DNA of 64,000 nt from Faecalicatena orotica (lineage in GTDB: Bacteria > Bacillota > Clostridia > Lachnospirales > Lachnospiraceae), in the NCBI RefSeq assembly GCF_003149245.1, contig NZ_QGDL01000001.1, forward strand, positions 771,089-835,088, in the 5' to 3' direction. Positions 25,486 through 33,891 of the stretch are shown here, piece after piece. Below the pieces are notes generated by a model. It was given only the letters and a program-made list of their open reading frames with translations, ran no database searches and had not been told where the DNA came from. The translations under genes were made by a program, and so were the position numbers. How positions within the stretch are numbered: the stretch's first letter is position 1; each line of letters opens with the position of its first letter.

Positions 25486-26841
25486 TTACGACATCTTTAC
25501 TGTCAGATCTTTTACCCAGCGGTATTTTTTATAGTTTCTGTAAACTGCCGGCAATTTCACTATCTCATCCAGATTTACGATGAAATATACAGCCGTTACG
25601 GGCAGTTTCAGCCAGAAAGCCGCGATGAACCCGAGGGGCACTGTGATGCACCACATCGTAACCGTGTCGCACCAAAAACCAAACCTGGAATCTCCCCCCG
25701 CACAGAAGATACCGGCGATCGTTGTTCCATTTACAGACTTGCCTATCAGATAATAGGAACACATAACAAGCATCGCCTGAAGATATCCTCCTGCCTGCTC
25801 ACTGAGATTTGCAAAAGCAAGAATAACCGGACTGGCGGCCAGCAGGATCATCCCTGAGACTGCCCCGCCTGCCACAGATAGTCTGCATAGCCGCCTTCCA
25901 TATTCCTTCGCCTTTTCAAGGCGTCCGGCACCGAGTTCATTGCCGACGATAATCCCTGCCCCGCTTCCCAGCCCCAGACAAAAGCAGGAAATCAGGTTTT
26001 TCGCGATATTAGCGATAGAGTTGGCCGCCACGGCATCTGACCCAAGATGTCCCATGATGACAGAATACATCGTAAAACCGCAGCCCCACACGATTTCATT
26101 TCCCAGCACAGGAGTTGTATACTTCCAAAAATCCCGCCTCAGGATTTTATCCGGATGCAAAAGATAAGAAACTCTCGCCTTAATCCGGCCATCCTTCGCA
26201 GAATCCAGAATCACCCACACAAGTTCTGCCGCCCTGGCGGTCACCGTTGCAAGAGCCGCCCCTGCAATTTCCAGTCTGGGTGCATTCCACAATCCAAAGA
26301 TAAGCACAGCATTCAGCACGATGTTCAGTATGACCGCCGATGAACTTATGACAGAACTTTTTGCAGCATATCCACTGTTTTTCATAATACAGAGATAAAT
26401 CTGGGATACCCCGCACAGTATGTATGACGGACCGACAACCCGAAGGTATCCTGCACCTCCGGCAATGAGGGCCTCCTCCGAGGTGAAAATTCTCATCACC
26501 TGTTCCGGAAGAAAGACGGCACCAATAAAGAAGACCAAAGATACAAGGAATGAAATCCTAAGAACCACCGCAAATATCTTCTCCACTGATTCTTTATCCC
26601 CTTTCCCCCAGTACTGTGCAGCCAGCATACTGGCGCCGATTGTCATTGCTGCCAGAAAAAGATTAAAAACAAACTGTACCTGCCCGGCAAGTGAAACCGC
26701 CGACAGATACCCCTGGTCCAGCATCCCCAGCATTATAGCGTCTGACGCGCTGACAAGAGCCAGCATAAACTGCTGAAAGGCGATGGGAAACACTAATGCA
26801 GCCAGTTTCTTCATAAATTGTTGATCCAGTGATTTATTCAT
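25486..26841 (-). CDS. MATE-family multidrug/sodium antiporter
   Basis: A 451-residue integral membrane protein with about twelve hydrophobic helices and an internal repeat of two MATE domains. The first half has the GMLDQGYLSAVSLAGQ and FTSEEALIAGGAGYLRVVGPSY stretches, and the second half has GAGIIVGNELGAGRLEKAKEYGR, all typical of NorM/DinF-like exporters. They expel cationic compounds in exchange for sodium or protons. GGAGAG precedes the ATG. It heads a possible three-gene run with the PHP phosphatase and acetyltransferase and is divergent from an AraC regulator, which may control it. Confidence 0.93.
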   Translation of the reverse strand: MNKSLDQQFMKKLAALVFPIAFQQFMLALVSASDAIMLGMLDQGYLSAVSLAGQVQFVFNLFLAAMTIGASMLAAQYWGKGDKESVEKIFAVVLRISFLVSLVFFIGAVFLPEQVMRIFTSEEALIAGGAGYLRVVGPSYILCGVSQIYLCIMKNSGYAAKSSVISSSAVILNIVLNAVLIFGLWNAPRLEIAGAALATVTARAAELVWVILDSAKDGRIKARVSYLLHPDKILRRDFWKYTTPVLGNEIVWGCGFTMYSVIMGHLGSDAVAANSIANIAKNLISCFCLGLGSGAGIIVGNELGAGRLEKAKEYGRRLCRLSVAGGAVSGMILLAASPVILAFANLSEQAGGYLQAMLVMCSYYLIGKSVNGTTIAGIFCAGGDSRFGFWCDTVTMWCITVPLGFIAAFWLKLPVTAVYFIVNLDEIVKLPAVYRNYKKYRWVKDLTVKMS

Positions 26842-26998
26842 AACATCTCTCCGATTCTTTCTCTCTGATGTCAGTCCAAGCGGGATGTTAACGCATCCAT
26901 TTCTTTATGACTCTCATAATTATATCTTGTATATGCTGGCATTATCTACTGATATATTGTATAATTCTATAACAATATCGTATGTTCAGGGGTACACA

Positions 26999-27862
26999 AT
27001 GAAAGAAGTAGAATTAAGGGATGACCGTTCCGAAGATGTTCAGTATGATTTTACAGACTATTCCATATATATCCGGAAAGATTTTTTATCACAGTATGAT
27101 TATGCGGCTGTAAGCCACTGGCACGATGACATTGAGCTGATTTATATCCTGTCAGGTGAGATGCAGTACCATATTAACGGTGAAATCGTAACGCTTGAAC
27201 AGGGCAGCGGGGTATTTGTCAATTCCCGCCAGCTTCACTATGGATTCTCAGAGAACTGCACGGAGAGTGAGTTTATCTGTATCATTCTGCATCCGCTGAT
27301 GCTCTGCTCTACCCCCGGCATGGAACAGAAGTACGTCATGCCGCTGATGTCAAACCTTGCATTTCCATTCCAGCTTCTTACAAAAGAGACCGCCTGGCAG
27401 AACCATATTTTAAACGCCATGCAGCAGATCTACGCCGCCAGAGAAGCACCGGCGCCTGAATTACAGATACAAAGCCTCTTCTTCCTTATTTGGAATGAAC
27501 TTTATGTACATGCGCCGAAAGACCATGCCCCCTCTAAGCAGTCTCATCAGCTCTCTGTCCTGAAAGATATGGTCGGTTATATGCAGAAACATTATAAAGA
27601 AAAAATCACTCTTGACGATATCGCAGCCGCCGGAAATGTATGCAAAAGCAAGTGCGGTTCCCTGTATCGCAGTTACTTCAACCAGACCCCGGTAGGCTAT
27701 CTGACCGGTTACCGTCTGAAAAAGGGGGCGGACCTGCTTCGTAACACCGATATGTCCATCACTGAGATCAGCTATGAGGTCGGTTTCAGCGGCGCGAGCT
27801 ACTTTACAGAAACATTTCGAAAGTATTACGGATGCTCACCGACCCGGTTTAGGGCGGTTTGA
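26999..27862 (+). CDS. AraC-family transcriptional regulator with cupin sensor domain
   Basis: A 287-residue regulator. The N-terminal half is a cupin-like ligand pocket (HWHDDIELIYILSGEMQYHINGE and GSGVFVNSRQLHYG). The C-terminal 100 residues contain two helix-turn-helix motifs (ITLDDIAAAGNVCKSKCGSLYRSYF and MSITEISYEVGFSGASYFTETFRKYYG). ATG 26999 has AGGGG upstream; the frame opens 38 codons earlier but without a site. It is divergent from the MATE gene across about 155 bases, so it may regulate that gene. Ligand unknown. Confidence 0.92.
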   Translation: MKEVELRDDRSEDVQYDFTDYSIYIRKDFLSQYDYAAVSHWHDDIELIYILSGEMQYHINGEIVTLEQGSGVFVNSRQLHYGFSENCTESEFICIILHPLMLCSTPGMEQKYVMPLMSNLAFPFQLLTKETAWQNHILNAMQQIYAAREAPAPELQIQSLFFLIWNELYVHAPKDHAPSKQSHQLSVLKDMVGYMQKHYKEKITLDDIAAAGNVCKSKCGSLYRSYFNQTPVGYLTGYRLKKGADLLRNTDMSITEISYEVGFSGASYFTETFRKYYGCSPTRFRAV

Positions 27863-27892
27863 TACATCAAGTATGCGGCCGGTGCTGAACGG

Positions 27893-28222
27893 TTACTTCA
27901 CAGGATACTTGACGGCATTCTTACCGGCCTTAGACTCGACAGCCGCTGAAAGGTCAATTCCAAAGTGTTCACAGATACGGCAGAGATACCAGAATACATC
28001 CGCCACCTCTTCTTTCAGGTGTTCGAACTCTCCTTCATCCTCTCTTACGCTGTCCGCTTCATCCGAATGCAGCCACATGAATATCTCTGCCAGCTCTGAT
28101 GCCTCTACCGTAAGGGCCATCACAAGGTCTTTTGCATTCTGGTCTTTCCGCCACCCTCTGGCATCTGAGAAATCCTGAATATATTTTTTCACTTCGCTTA
28201 GTGTCGTTATTTTATCTTCCAT
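27893..28222 (-). CDS. MazG-like nucleotide pyrophosphohydrolase
   Basis: A 109-residue all-alpha MazG/DCTPP1-type enzyme. The metal-binding pattern is present: TVEASELAEIFMW (ExxE) followed by a HLKEEVADVFWYLC helix (ExxD). These enzymes hydrolyse nucleoside triphosphates, often dCTP or modified nucleotides, to monophosphates and pyrophosphate, cleaning the pool. The RGWRKDQNAKDLVMAL motif near the start is typical of the short RS21-C6 branch. It converges on the AraC gene with a 30-base gap and no clear terminator. Confidence 0.9.
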   Translation of the reverse strand: MEDKITTLSEVKKYIQDFSDARGWRKDQNAKDLVMALTVEASELAEIFMWLHSDEADSVREDEGEFEHLKEEVADVFWYLCRICEHFGIDLSAAVESKAGKNAVKYPVK

Positions 28223-28327
28223 CTCTTGTCCTCTTTTCTTTTATTATTAAGAATATCACCAGTTCCTACTCATGACAAGGTTTCCGCTTACGATAGATCA
28301 GTTATAAAAAATTTACCACGTTTTCTT

Positions 28328-28383
28328 TTAGGTACCTTGACATTGTAGTGGTTTGGTGTTAACCTATAATCATTAGGTACCTT
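28328..28383 (+). promoter_or_regulatory. promoter region of the CDF transporter flanked by two AGGTACCT sites
   Basis: A TATAAT -10 box at 28365-28370 is preceded by a poor -35 (TTGTAG, 16-base spacer) or a good TTGACA at 28337 with a 22-base spacer. An 11-base direct repeat, TTAGGTACCTT, lies on each side (28328-28338 and 28373-28383); its core AGGTACCT is palindromic. The arrangement suggests a dimeric repressor or activator bound at two sites, as in metal-responsive control. The regulator is not identifiable. Confidence 0.5.
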
Positions 28384-28455
28384 ACTTAAATCTCCTCACT
28401 ACTGTCTGACATGTACACTATTTAACCATTTACATATATGAAAGGAGACCTTATT

Positions 28456-29367
28456 ATGAATACCTCAAATCCCCTCTCTGAACGTGACACTGCCGGCAAG
28501 AATGCCGGATGGACCGGGCTTTTCGGTAATCTTATTCTGACACTCGTAAAATTCGCCATCGGTTATTTCAGCAACAGTATTGCTGTCATCGCCGACGCCT
28601 TCAATAATCTGACAGACTGTATTTCCTCAGTGATAACTATATTCGGTTTTAGTATTGCAGGCAGGAAAGAAGACCGGGTACATCCTTACGGACATGGGCG
28701 TATCGAGTATATCTGTGGATTCACAATCTCGATTTTTATCCTTATCACCGCCGTCTCCGTAGGAAAAGACTCCATAAAGCGGCTCATCCATCCGGAGACA
28801 ATCCATTTTTCCACAGCCATTATACTTATCCTGCTGATGAGCGTTCTGATAAAGCTCATTATGGCCTGGCTGGTAAACCGTACAAACAAGACGATTTCCT
28901 CCCCAGCCCTGAAAGCAGTCAGAAATGACAATCTGTCTGATGCTCTTGTGACTGCGGTAACACTGAGCGGAATCCTAATTGCTCCTTTCACCTCTTTTCC
29001 GGTCGATGCCCTGCTAGGGCTTCTCGTGTCCTTGTCCGTCCTCTGGTCAGGACTCACTTCGTTCGCTGAAAACTTTGCTTTACTACTCGGAAAAGGTGCG
29101 GACTCTGAGACGGAACAGAAGGTCCGGCAGATGCTCTTAGATTATCCGCTGATCAGAAGCGTTGAAACGATTGCACTTCATGATTACGGCCCGGAAGAAA
29201 AGTTTGCCTTTATCAAGGTCACATTTCAAAGCTCCCCGCATACCCCGGAGGCTTCTGGGACGTTAGATCAGATCAAGCTGAGGCTGAGGTCAGAATTACA
29301 TATAGAAGCCACACTCTACTGGGATCTGGCCGATAAAAAGGCTCTTAGAAAGGAACCTGCCATTTAG
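28456..29367 (+). CDS. cation diffusion facilitator (CDF) metal exporter
   Basis: A 303-residue membrane protein with five or six helices and a short cytoplasmic C-terminal domain. Metal site A shows DAFNNLTD in helix 2 and DNLSD in helix 5, i.e. Asp-rich rather than the His/Asp zinc pattern, which is more common in manganese or iron exporters. The PYGHGRIEYI loop is diagnostic of the family. Start at ATG 28456 with AAAGGAG 9 bases upstream; an in-frame ATG 18 bases earlier overlaps that site. The promoter carries paired AGGTACCT repeats. The metal is unproven. Confidence 0.93.
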   Translation: MNTSNPLSERDTAGKNAGWTGLFGNLILTLVKFAIGYFSNSIAVIADAFNNLTDCISSVITIFGFSIAGRKEDRVHPYGHGRIEYICGFTISIFILITAVSVGKDSIKRLIHPETIHFSTAIILILLMSVLIKLIMAWLVNRTNKTISSPALKAVRNDNLSDALVTAVTLSGILIAPFTSFPVDALLGLLVSLSVLWSGLTSFAENFALLLGKGADSETEQKVRQMLLDYPLIRSVETIALHDYGPEEKFAFIKVTFQSSPHTPEASGTLDQIKLRLRSELHIEATLYWDLADKKALRKEPAI

Positions 29368-29375
29368 CAGGAGCT

Positions 29376-30572
29376 TTACTGCGTATTCCGGTAAAAAGCT
29401 GTCCATTCCTCCTGCGATAAACGCGGCGTATACCAAACTGCCCCATTACTGTCCGGCAGTGGTACCACCCTGTTTGAGACATACTGGAAGGCCCCGTTTT
29501 CAAGTGGGCGGACCACAAGCTCACTGGTAAATGCACAGCTTTGCATTTCCATCTGCCATACTGCATTCACTGTGAGTTTAAGCGTTCCGTCCTCTTGTTC
29601 TTCACATGCGGTCACTTCCGGCTCCGGTTCGTAGGGAGTTTCTGCGTCATGCATCCCCCGCGGCCTGTACAGGTATGTTTTGCTTTCCCGCTGATACATC
29701 GTTTTTTCCCTCAGAAGGGTGCTGTCTATTCCGATATATGTCTGGATCACTTCCTCCAATTCCTTTTCCGGAACCTCGTACTCTTCCCCTCCATATCCGG
29801 ATTCGTATGGTACATAGTCCCCATATTTCAGCTTATACATCTCCTCATAGAGGTCATAGAAATCAAGCGCACCATAATCAGACGCACTCCAGTCCGTAAT
29901 CAGCAGATTGTTTCTCTCGTACCCGAGCGGCATGACATACTGCCGATTAAGTTCACGCAGGCTCCGGTCCAGCGGTTTTACCCGGATTGCCGTAATCCCC
30001 GGTGCCCCGTCATACCCGGGCATATGGTATTGTTCGATGAAGATGTATCCTTCCTTTGTATATTTCCACGTATGGGCCGTGAACCTTTCATAAAATTCCG
30101 CCGACGGAAGGCCGTCTTTCCAGAACAGAGAACTTCTCAAAACTTTCACTTCCCCATCCTTTGTTCTCAGGTCATACCGGACGAATCCACCATCATTCCC
30201 GATGATCAATATAGTGGCCTGATCCTCCTCTTTGTTCCCAACGCTCTTACAAAACTCTTCCGCCTGTCCCGGGTTCACCATATCAATCTGATTTCCCATA
30301 TCTACAGCCGTGTACCCTTTATCTCCCAGACTGGCTATGATTTTTTCCTTTACCTCAAGCGAGTTAATATTATCCTCCTGATACGCCTGCTCATAAATTT
30401 CCCGGTAACATTCCGCAATCTTCTCCGAATCCTTATGTATTGTCGCCCCGCTGTCCTGCTTATTTTCATCCGTTCTGTGAACATCTCCTGCCGGTTCGCT
30501 GTCCGCAGCCGCACAGCCCGTTATTCCCATGAGCAATAAGATAATGAAAATGAATATCCTTCTAAGCCTCAT
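29376..30572 (-). CDS. lipoprotein of unknown function (DUF6070-like)
   Basis: A 398-residue exported lipoprotein: hydrophobic signal segment and lipobox ITGCAA. The mature part begins acidic and polar, then shows a mixed alpha/beta body with DLYEEMYKLKYGDYVPYESGYGGEEYEVPEKE in the middle and beta strands at the end. I believe similar proteins are grouped as DUF6070 in Firmicutes, but I cannot verify this here. No catalytic motif is visible. It converges with the CDF gene (8-base gap). Function unknown. Confidence 0.7.
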   Translation of the reverse strand: MRLRRIFIFIILLLMGITGCAAADSEPAGDVHRTDENKQDSGATIHKDSEKIAECYREIYEQAYQEDNINSLEVKEKIIASLGDKGYTAVDMGNQIDMVNPGQAEEFCKSVGNKEEDQATILIIGNDGGFVRYDLRTKDGEVKVLRSSLFWKDGLPSAEFYERFTAHTWKYTKEGYIFIEQYHMPGYDGAPGITAIRVKPLDRSLRELNRQYVMPLGYERNNLLITDWSASDYGALDFYDLYEEMYKLKYGDYVPYESGYGGEEYEVPEKELEEVIQTYIGIDSTLLREKTMYQRESKTYLYRPRGMHDAETPYEPEPEVTACEEQEDGTLKLTVNAVWQMEMQSCAFTSELVVRPLENGAFQYVSNRVVPLPDSNGAVWYTPRLSQEEWTAFYRNTQ

Positions 30573-30719
30573 CTTTTCTCCTTTTTCTTACATTTGTAAT
30601 ATTTTACCGTAAAAAAATTTATACTGCCGTTTATTAAATCTTACATCTGTAATACTATTAAGTCAAGGAGAAAGTAAATGATGTCAGATCTTCATCTGTT
30701 CTTATCGTATAAAAGCACC

Positions 30720-30769
30720 CAAGTCGTTACTATGCACGCCTTTCGAGCGTGCACAGTGTAACCCACTTG
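30720..30769. repeat. 50-bp palindromic repeat related to the MITE at 48987
   Basis: CAAGT...ACTTG ends enclose GTTAC...GTAAC and a TGCACGC/GCGTGCA stem. The core GTTACTATGCACGC resembles the right-hand terminal hairpin of the element at 48987-49132 (GTTACTGTGCACGC). It lies between the lipoprotein gene and the metallophosphoesterase stop, where it could also terminate transcription. Confidence 0.6.
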
Positions 30770-30790
30770 AATGCCCTGTCTTCTTACTTA

Positions 30791-31927
30791 TTATAAGGTC
30801 ACCTGAATCACCGCAACCTCACTGTCCGTCCCAATCCGAAACGGCGGTCCCCATGTTCCCGCACCCGAAGTAACGACCGCCTGAGGGCTCTTAGCGTCTT
30901 TCCGGTAATATCCATAGTTCACATCCATCGTGGCTTCGTTAATCAGGTTAGCCGGGAAGAACTGTCCCCGGTGGGTATGTCCGCATAAGATGAGATCCGT
31001 CCTCCTGTCATATTCGCCAATATTCTCCGGCTTATGATCCAGCACAATCCTTGGCAGATTCTCTTTCTTTGCAGTATCGTCAATCTCAGTTCTGTCTGCG
31101 CCCTGATTGCCGATCGGTCCCGAATCCTTTCTGCCCGCCAGAATCAGCCTGCCGTCAATCACCACCTCTTCATCCTGAAGCAGGCGTACCTGCGCTTTCT
31201 CCAGAAACTCCAGCATTCCTTCATATCCCGCCCCGGCATCATGATTTCCAAGACAGGCATAGACGCCATAGGGGGCGTTTATTTCCCGGAATAGTTTTTG
31301 AAGACCAGACGGATTCTCCAGTGCCGTAATATCTCCGTCAAATATATCTCCCGCTATACATACGAGATCTGGTTCCGCCGCATTTACTGCCGCAACGATT
31401 TTTTCCAAATGTGTTTCCCCTACGACATATCCCAGATGTATATCGCTGATCAGGGCAATTTTCATCGAATCTGCTTTCCCGTCTTCCTTTAGTACAACCT
31501 CATAGTTTTTCGTCTGAATCCCCGACGCATGAATCCCTCCGTACACAGATAGCACCACGGATAAAACCAATGCAGCCGTTCCCGCCGCAAGAGCCGCCCC
31601 TTTCGGCAGTGGTGACGTAAACATCCGGCTCAGCCTGAGCACGAATATAACGAGATCTGTAAAGTTTACAAACATCACCAAATAAACAGCCACACCCAAT
31701 GCATAATGGTCCGCAAGGAAAACCTCTCTTGGAATCCGGCTGTCAGGCAAGCGGCTGAGGACAAATAAGACAATGACAGAAGTCATAATAATGCCATATA
31801 TTACCCCGAATGCAAGAGGACTGGTGCCTGAAAGAAGCGGCCTGAACCAAAGAAAAAGTTTTCTGCCCGTATTTACAATCAGCCCTATAAAAGCCCCTAA
31901 AAATACTAGAATCATTAGAATCTGCAT
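30791..31927 (-). CDS. membrane-anchored metallophosphoesterase (YkuE/YaeI-like)
   Basis: A 378-residue protein. About five hydrophobic helices occupy residues 1-140, then a calcineurin-like phosphoesterase domain with all metal-binding motifs: LISDIHLGY, AGDIFDGD, LGNHDAG, and CGHTHRGQ near the end. The domain probably faces outside, as in YkuE-like enzymes that act on phospholipids or wall intermediates. AGGAG lies upstream of ATG 31927. The nitroreductase gene ends 12 bases before it, so they are likely co-transcribed, although their roles do not obviously connect. Confidence 0.9.
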   Translation of the reverse strand: MQILMILVFLGAFIGLIVNTGRKLFLWFRPLLSGTSPLAFGVIYGIIMTSVIVLFVLSRLPDSRIPREVFLADHYALGVAVYLVMFVNFTDLVIFVLRLSRMFTSPLPKGAALAAGTAALVLSVVLSVYGGIHASGIQTKNYEVVLKEDGKADSMKIALISDIHLGYVVGETHLEKIVAAVNAAEPDLVCIAGDIFDGDITALENPSGLQKLFREINAPYGVYACLGNHDAGAGYEGMLEFLEKAQVRLLQDEEVVIDGRLILAGRKDSGPIGNQGADRTEIDDTAKKENLPRIVLDHKPENIGEYDRRTDLILCGHTHRGQFFPANLINEATMDVNYGYYRKDAKSPQAVVTSGAGTWGPPFRIGTDSEVAVIQVTL

Positions 31928-31939
31928 TATTCTTTTCTC

Positions 31940-32656
31940 CTATTTGACAGTTCCTACATAAGAAAACCCGGACGGCGGTGCCGGAACTCCCTCTTCCATT
32001 ACAGCAAATTCAAACGTCCTTCCCTCATGTTCGCCTGCCACGGCTAAATGGCAGAGGGCAATGCCTACATCCAAGTTAGTAAGATTATACATCTTGCTGA
32101 GCAGGCCGCCGAGATTTGGTTTGTAATAAGTATGGATCTTTCCGCCATCCACAATAAAATACCAGGGCTGGCCGTTCATGCCGGACGGTGCAAGCCTCGC
32201 CGCTTCCAGACGTGAATCCCTCCCACCTGTTATTTCACTCATTGCTTTACGTTTAAATTCTTCCGTTTTCCTCACAGCCGGCTCTGCCGGTTTTCCGAAT
32301 GCAATCCCTATAATATAGTCCGGATCCGGCTCTTTTGGTTTCACACCTGCAAGCCACCGGGTCGCATATCCCTGTGCATACAGCCAGAGCTCGGCATGCT
32401 GGTATAAATATCCCGCCGCCGTATTGCGCAGCGGATGCTTTTTACCGGAAATCAGCAGGAAATGGGGTGCTTTCGGAAGAGCCATCCCTTTCACATCCCT
32501 GCCTGAGACGATCTCATGTTTCAGTTCCACATCGGGCAGCAGCGGTTTTACCACCGCCAAAAAGTCACCAAGCTTTGAAAGAATATCCTTAGGAAGCGGT
32601 GACGGGTCAAATTTGCGCGTAGAAGCGCGGGTAAATATTGGTGAATATAAATCCAT
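31940..32656 (-). CDS. nitroreductase-family protein
   Basis: A 238-residue FMN-binding nitroreductase-like protein. It begins with IFTRASTRKFDPSPLPKDIL, the characteristic FMN-contacting start, and has RLAPSGMNGQPWYFIVD in the second half and DVGIALCHLAVAGE near the end. Members of this branch reduce nitro compounds or flavins using NAD(P)H. Its promoter contains an 18-bp near-perfect palindrome over the -10 box, so it is probably repressed by a small regulator such as a HxlR or MarR protein. It precedes the metallophosphoesterase gene. Confidence 0.88.
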   Translation of the reverse strand: MDLYSPIFTRASTRKFDPSPLPKDILSKLGDFLAVVKPLLPDVELKHEIVSGRDVKGMALPKAPHFLLISGKKHPLRNTAAGYLYQHAELWLYAQGYATRWLAGVKPKEPDPDYIIGIAFGKPAEPAVRKTEEFKRKAMSEITGGRDSRLEAARLAPSGMNGQPWYFIVDGGKIHTYYKPNLGGLLSKMYNLTNLDVGIALCHLAVAGEHEGRTFEFAVMEEGVPAPPSGFSYVGTVK

Positions 32657-32680
32657 AGTTTTTCTCCTTTGACTAAACTC

Positions 32681-32719
32681 GTATAGTTTGAATTATACTC
32701 GGCCCAGTCAGAAATGCAA
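32681..32719 (-). promoter_or_regulatory. promoter and overlapping palindromic operator of the nitroreductase gene
   Basis: On the minus strand TTGCAT (32714-32719) and a perfect TATAAT (32692-32697) are spaced 16 bases. The 18-base sequence 32681-32698 (GTATAGTT/AATTATAC arms, one mismatch) overlaps the -10 box, the usual place for a repressor. Confidence 0.6.
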
Positions 32720-32763
32720 CCGGCACTTACTCCGATTTGTTCAAAATCAAAGGTAAAGTTGAA

Positions 32764-32800
32764 GATCCGGGCACACCTTTTTCGATGTGCCCGGATCTTT
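32764..32800 (-). terminator. intrinsic terminator of the sugar operon
   Basis: A perfect 12-bp stem (32764-32775 with 32786-32797), 10-base loop, followed on the minus strand by TTCAACTTT; on the plus strand it is followed by TTTCC. It closes the seven-gene sugar operon just after the LacI gene. Confidence 0.7.
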
Positions 32801-32809
32801 CCTCATTCT

Positions 32810-33847
32810 CTACACTTTACCTGCTATGTTTTGCTTTATATGGATTGAAAGTTCTGTTAAATATTGATTTGCAGGTTCTATCCCCAAACCTATAAAATCA
32901 TACAAAATCTGAAGCGGCAGTGCCCCTTGTTTTTCCGGCTGCTGACCGATTGTCGCAGAAATGATGCCTCTGTCCATAAAGCTTTTCTGTTTATTATTCA
33001 CGTCATTTGTAATGATTTTGATTCTTCTTTCTTTGTCCAGCTTCTCAACTTCTTCACAAATGCTGTAGTCTCCCGGATTGATGATATATAAAGCCTCTAA
33101 ATGGCCCTCCCTTTTCACCACATCCAGAATGTTTGAATAATCGCCCTTCTGAAAAACAAAATTAGAGTCTCTGTTAACAATCTCTATCTGTGGATATTCC
33201 TCATCAAGCTCTTTAATAAAGCCCTCCAGCCTCTGTCTGAAAGCCGGTGACTGTTCATCAAAGCTGGTTGCCAGAGCGATCTTCCCCTTTTCCCGCGTTA
33301 CCAGAGATATCAAACCGGCAGCTACTTTTCCTGAATCGTAATAATCACATCCTACATAAGAAAGTCTTTGGACATCTTCCATATCAAGGTTGAAAAATAC
33401 CATAGGAACCTTTCGGGCATTCATTTTATTCACAAATGTCTGTACGGACGACATCTTAAGCGGCACCAGTGCAATTCCATCCAAATCGTCTTCCTCTGCT
33501 TCCCTGAGAAGTGGTGCGATAACCTTATCTGACAATTCTTTTATCAGGTAAAAATGAACAGTAACACCATATGTCTTTAACTCTTCCGCTTTTTTGCAGG
33601 CCGCCCTGTACACGTCTGCGAAGAACAAATCCACCGGGGTATCGCACACAATGAATCCCAGCCTGATCTTCTTCTTCCTTGCTGCCAGCATCTGCCCGGC
33701 CATATTGGGTTCATAGCCTAACTTATCCGCTATTTCTTTTACCTTGTGATATGTTTCCGCATTCACCCCGGGCCGGTTATTCAGCACCCTGTCCACTGTT
33801 CCTCTTGATACACCTGCTATTTCTGCTATCTTCTTAATCGTTACCAT
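32810..33847 (-). CDS. LacI-family transcriptional regulator
   Basis: A 345-residue regulator. The N-terminal helix-turn-helix reads TIKKIAEIAGVSRGTVDRVLNNRPGVN with the hinge helix NMAGQMLA, and the rest is a periplasmic-binding-protein fold (LGFIVCDTPVDLFFADVY, IALVPLKM, IITNDVNNKQ). It is the last gene of the operon that carries the sugar importer and glycosidases, so it is probably a local repressor or activator that senses a pentose or other released sugar. A candidate operator (a 10-bp perfect palindrome) lies just downstream of the operon promoter. Confidence 0.93.
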   Translation of the reverse strand: MVTIKKIAEIAGVSRGTVDRVLNNRPGVNAETYHKVKEIADKLGYEPNMAGQMLAARKKKIRLGFIVCDTPVDLFFADVYRAACKKAEELKTYGVTVHFYLIKELSDKVIAPLLREAEEDDLDGIALVPLKMSSVQTFVNKMNARKVPMVFFNLDMEDVQRLSYVGCDYYDSGKVAAGLISLVTREKGKIALATSFDEQSPAFRQRLEGFIKELDEEYPQIEIVNRDSNFVFQKGDYSNILDVVKREGHLEALYIINPGDYSICEEVEKLDKERRIKIITNDVNNKQKSFMDRGIISATIGQQPEKQGALPLQILYDFIGLGIEPANQYLTELSIHIKQNIAGKV

Positions 33848-33891
33848 ACCTTCATCCTCATCTGTGTGATTCTTTTGCTTTCATAAGTATA

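Noticed and set aside
28337-28370. TTGACA and TATAAT as a standard promoter before the CDF gene
   Set aside because: The spacer is 22 bases, too long for a normal sigma-A promoter, so I list the region as regulatory with an alternative -35 rather than claim this pairing.
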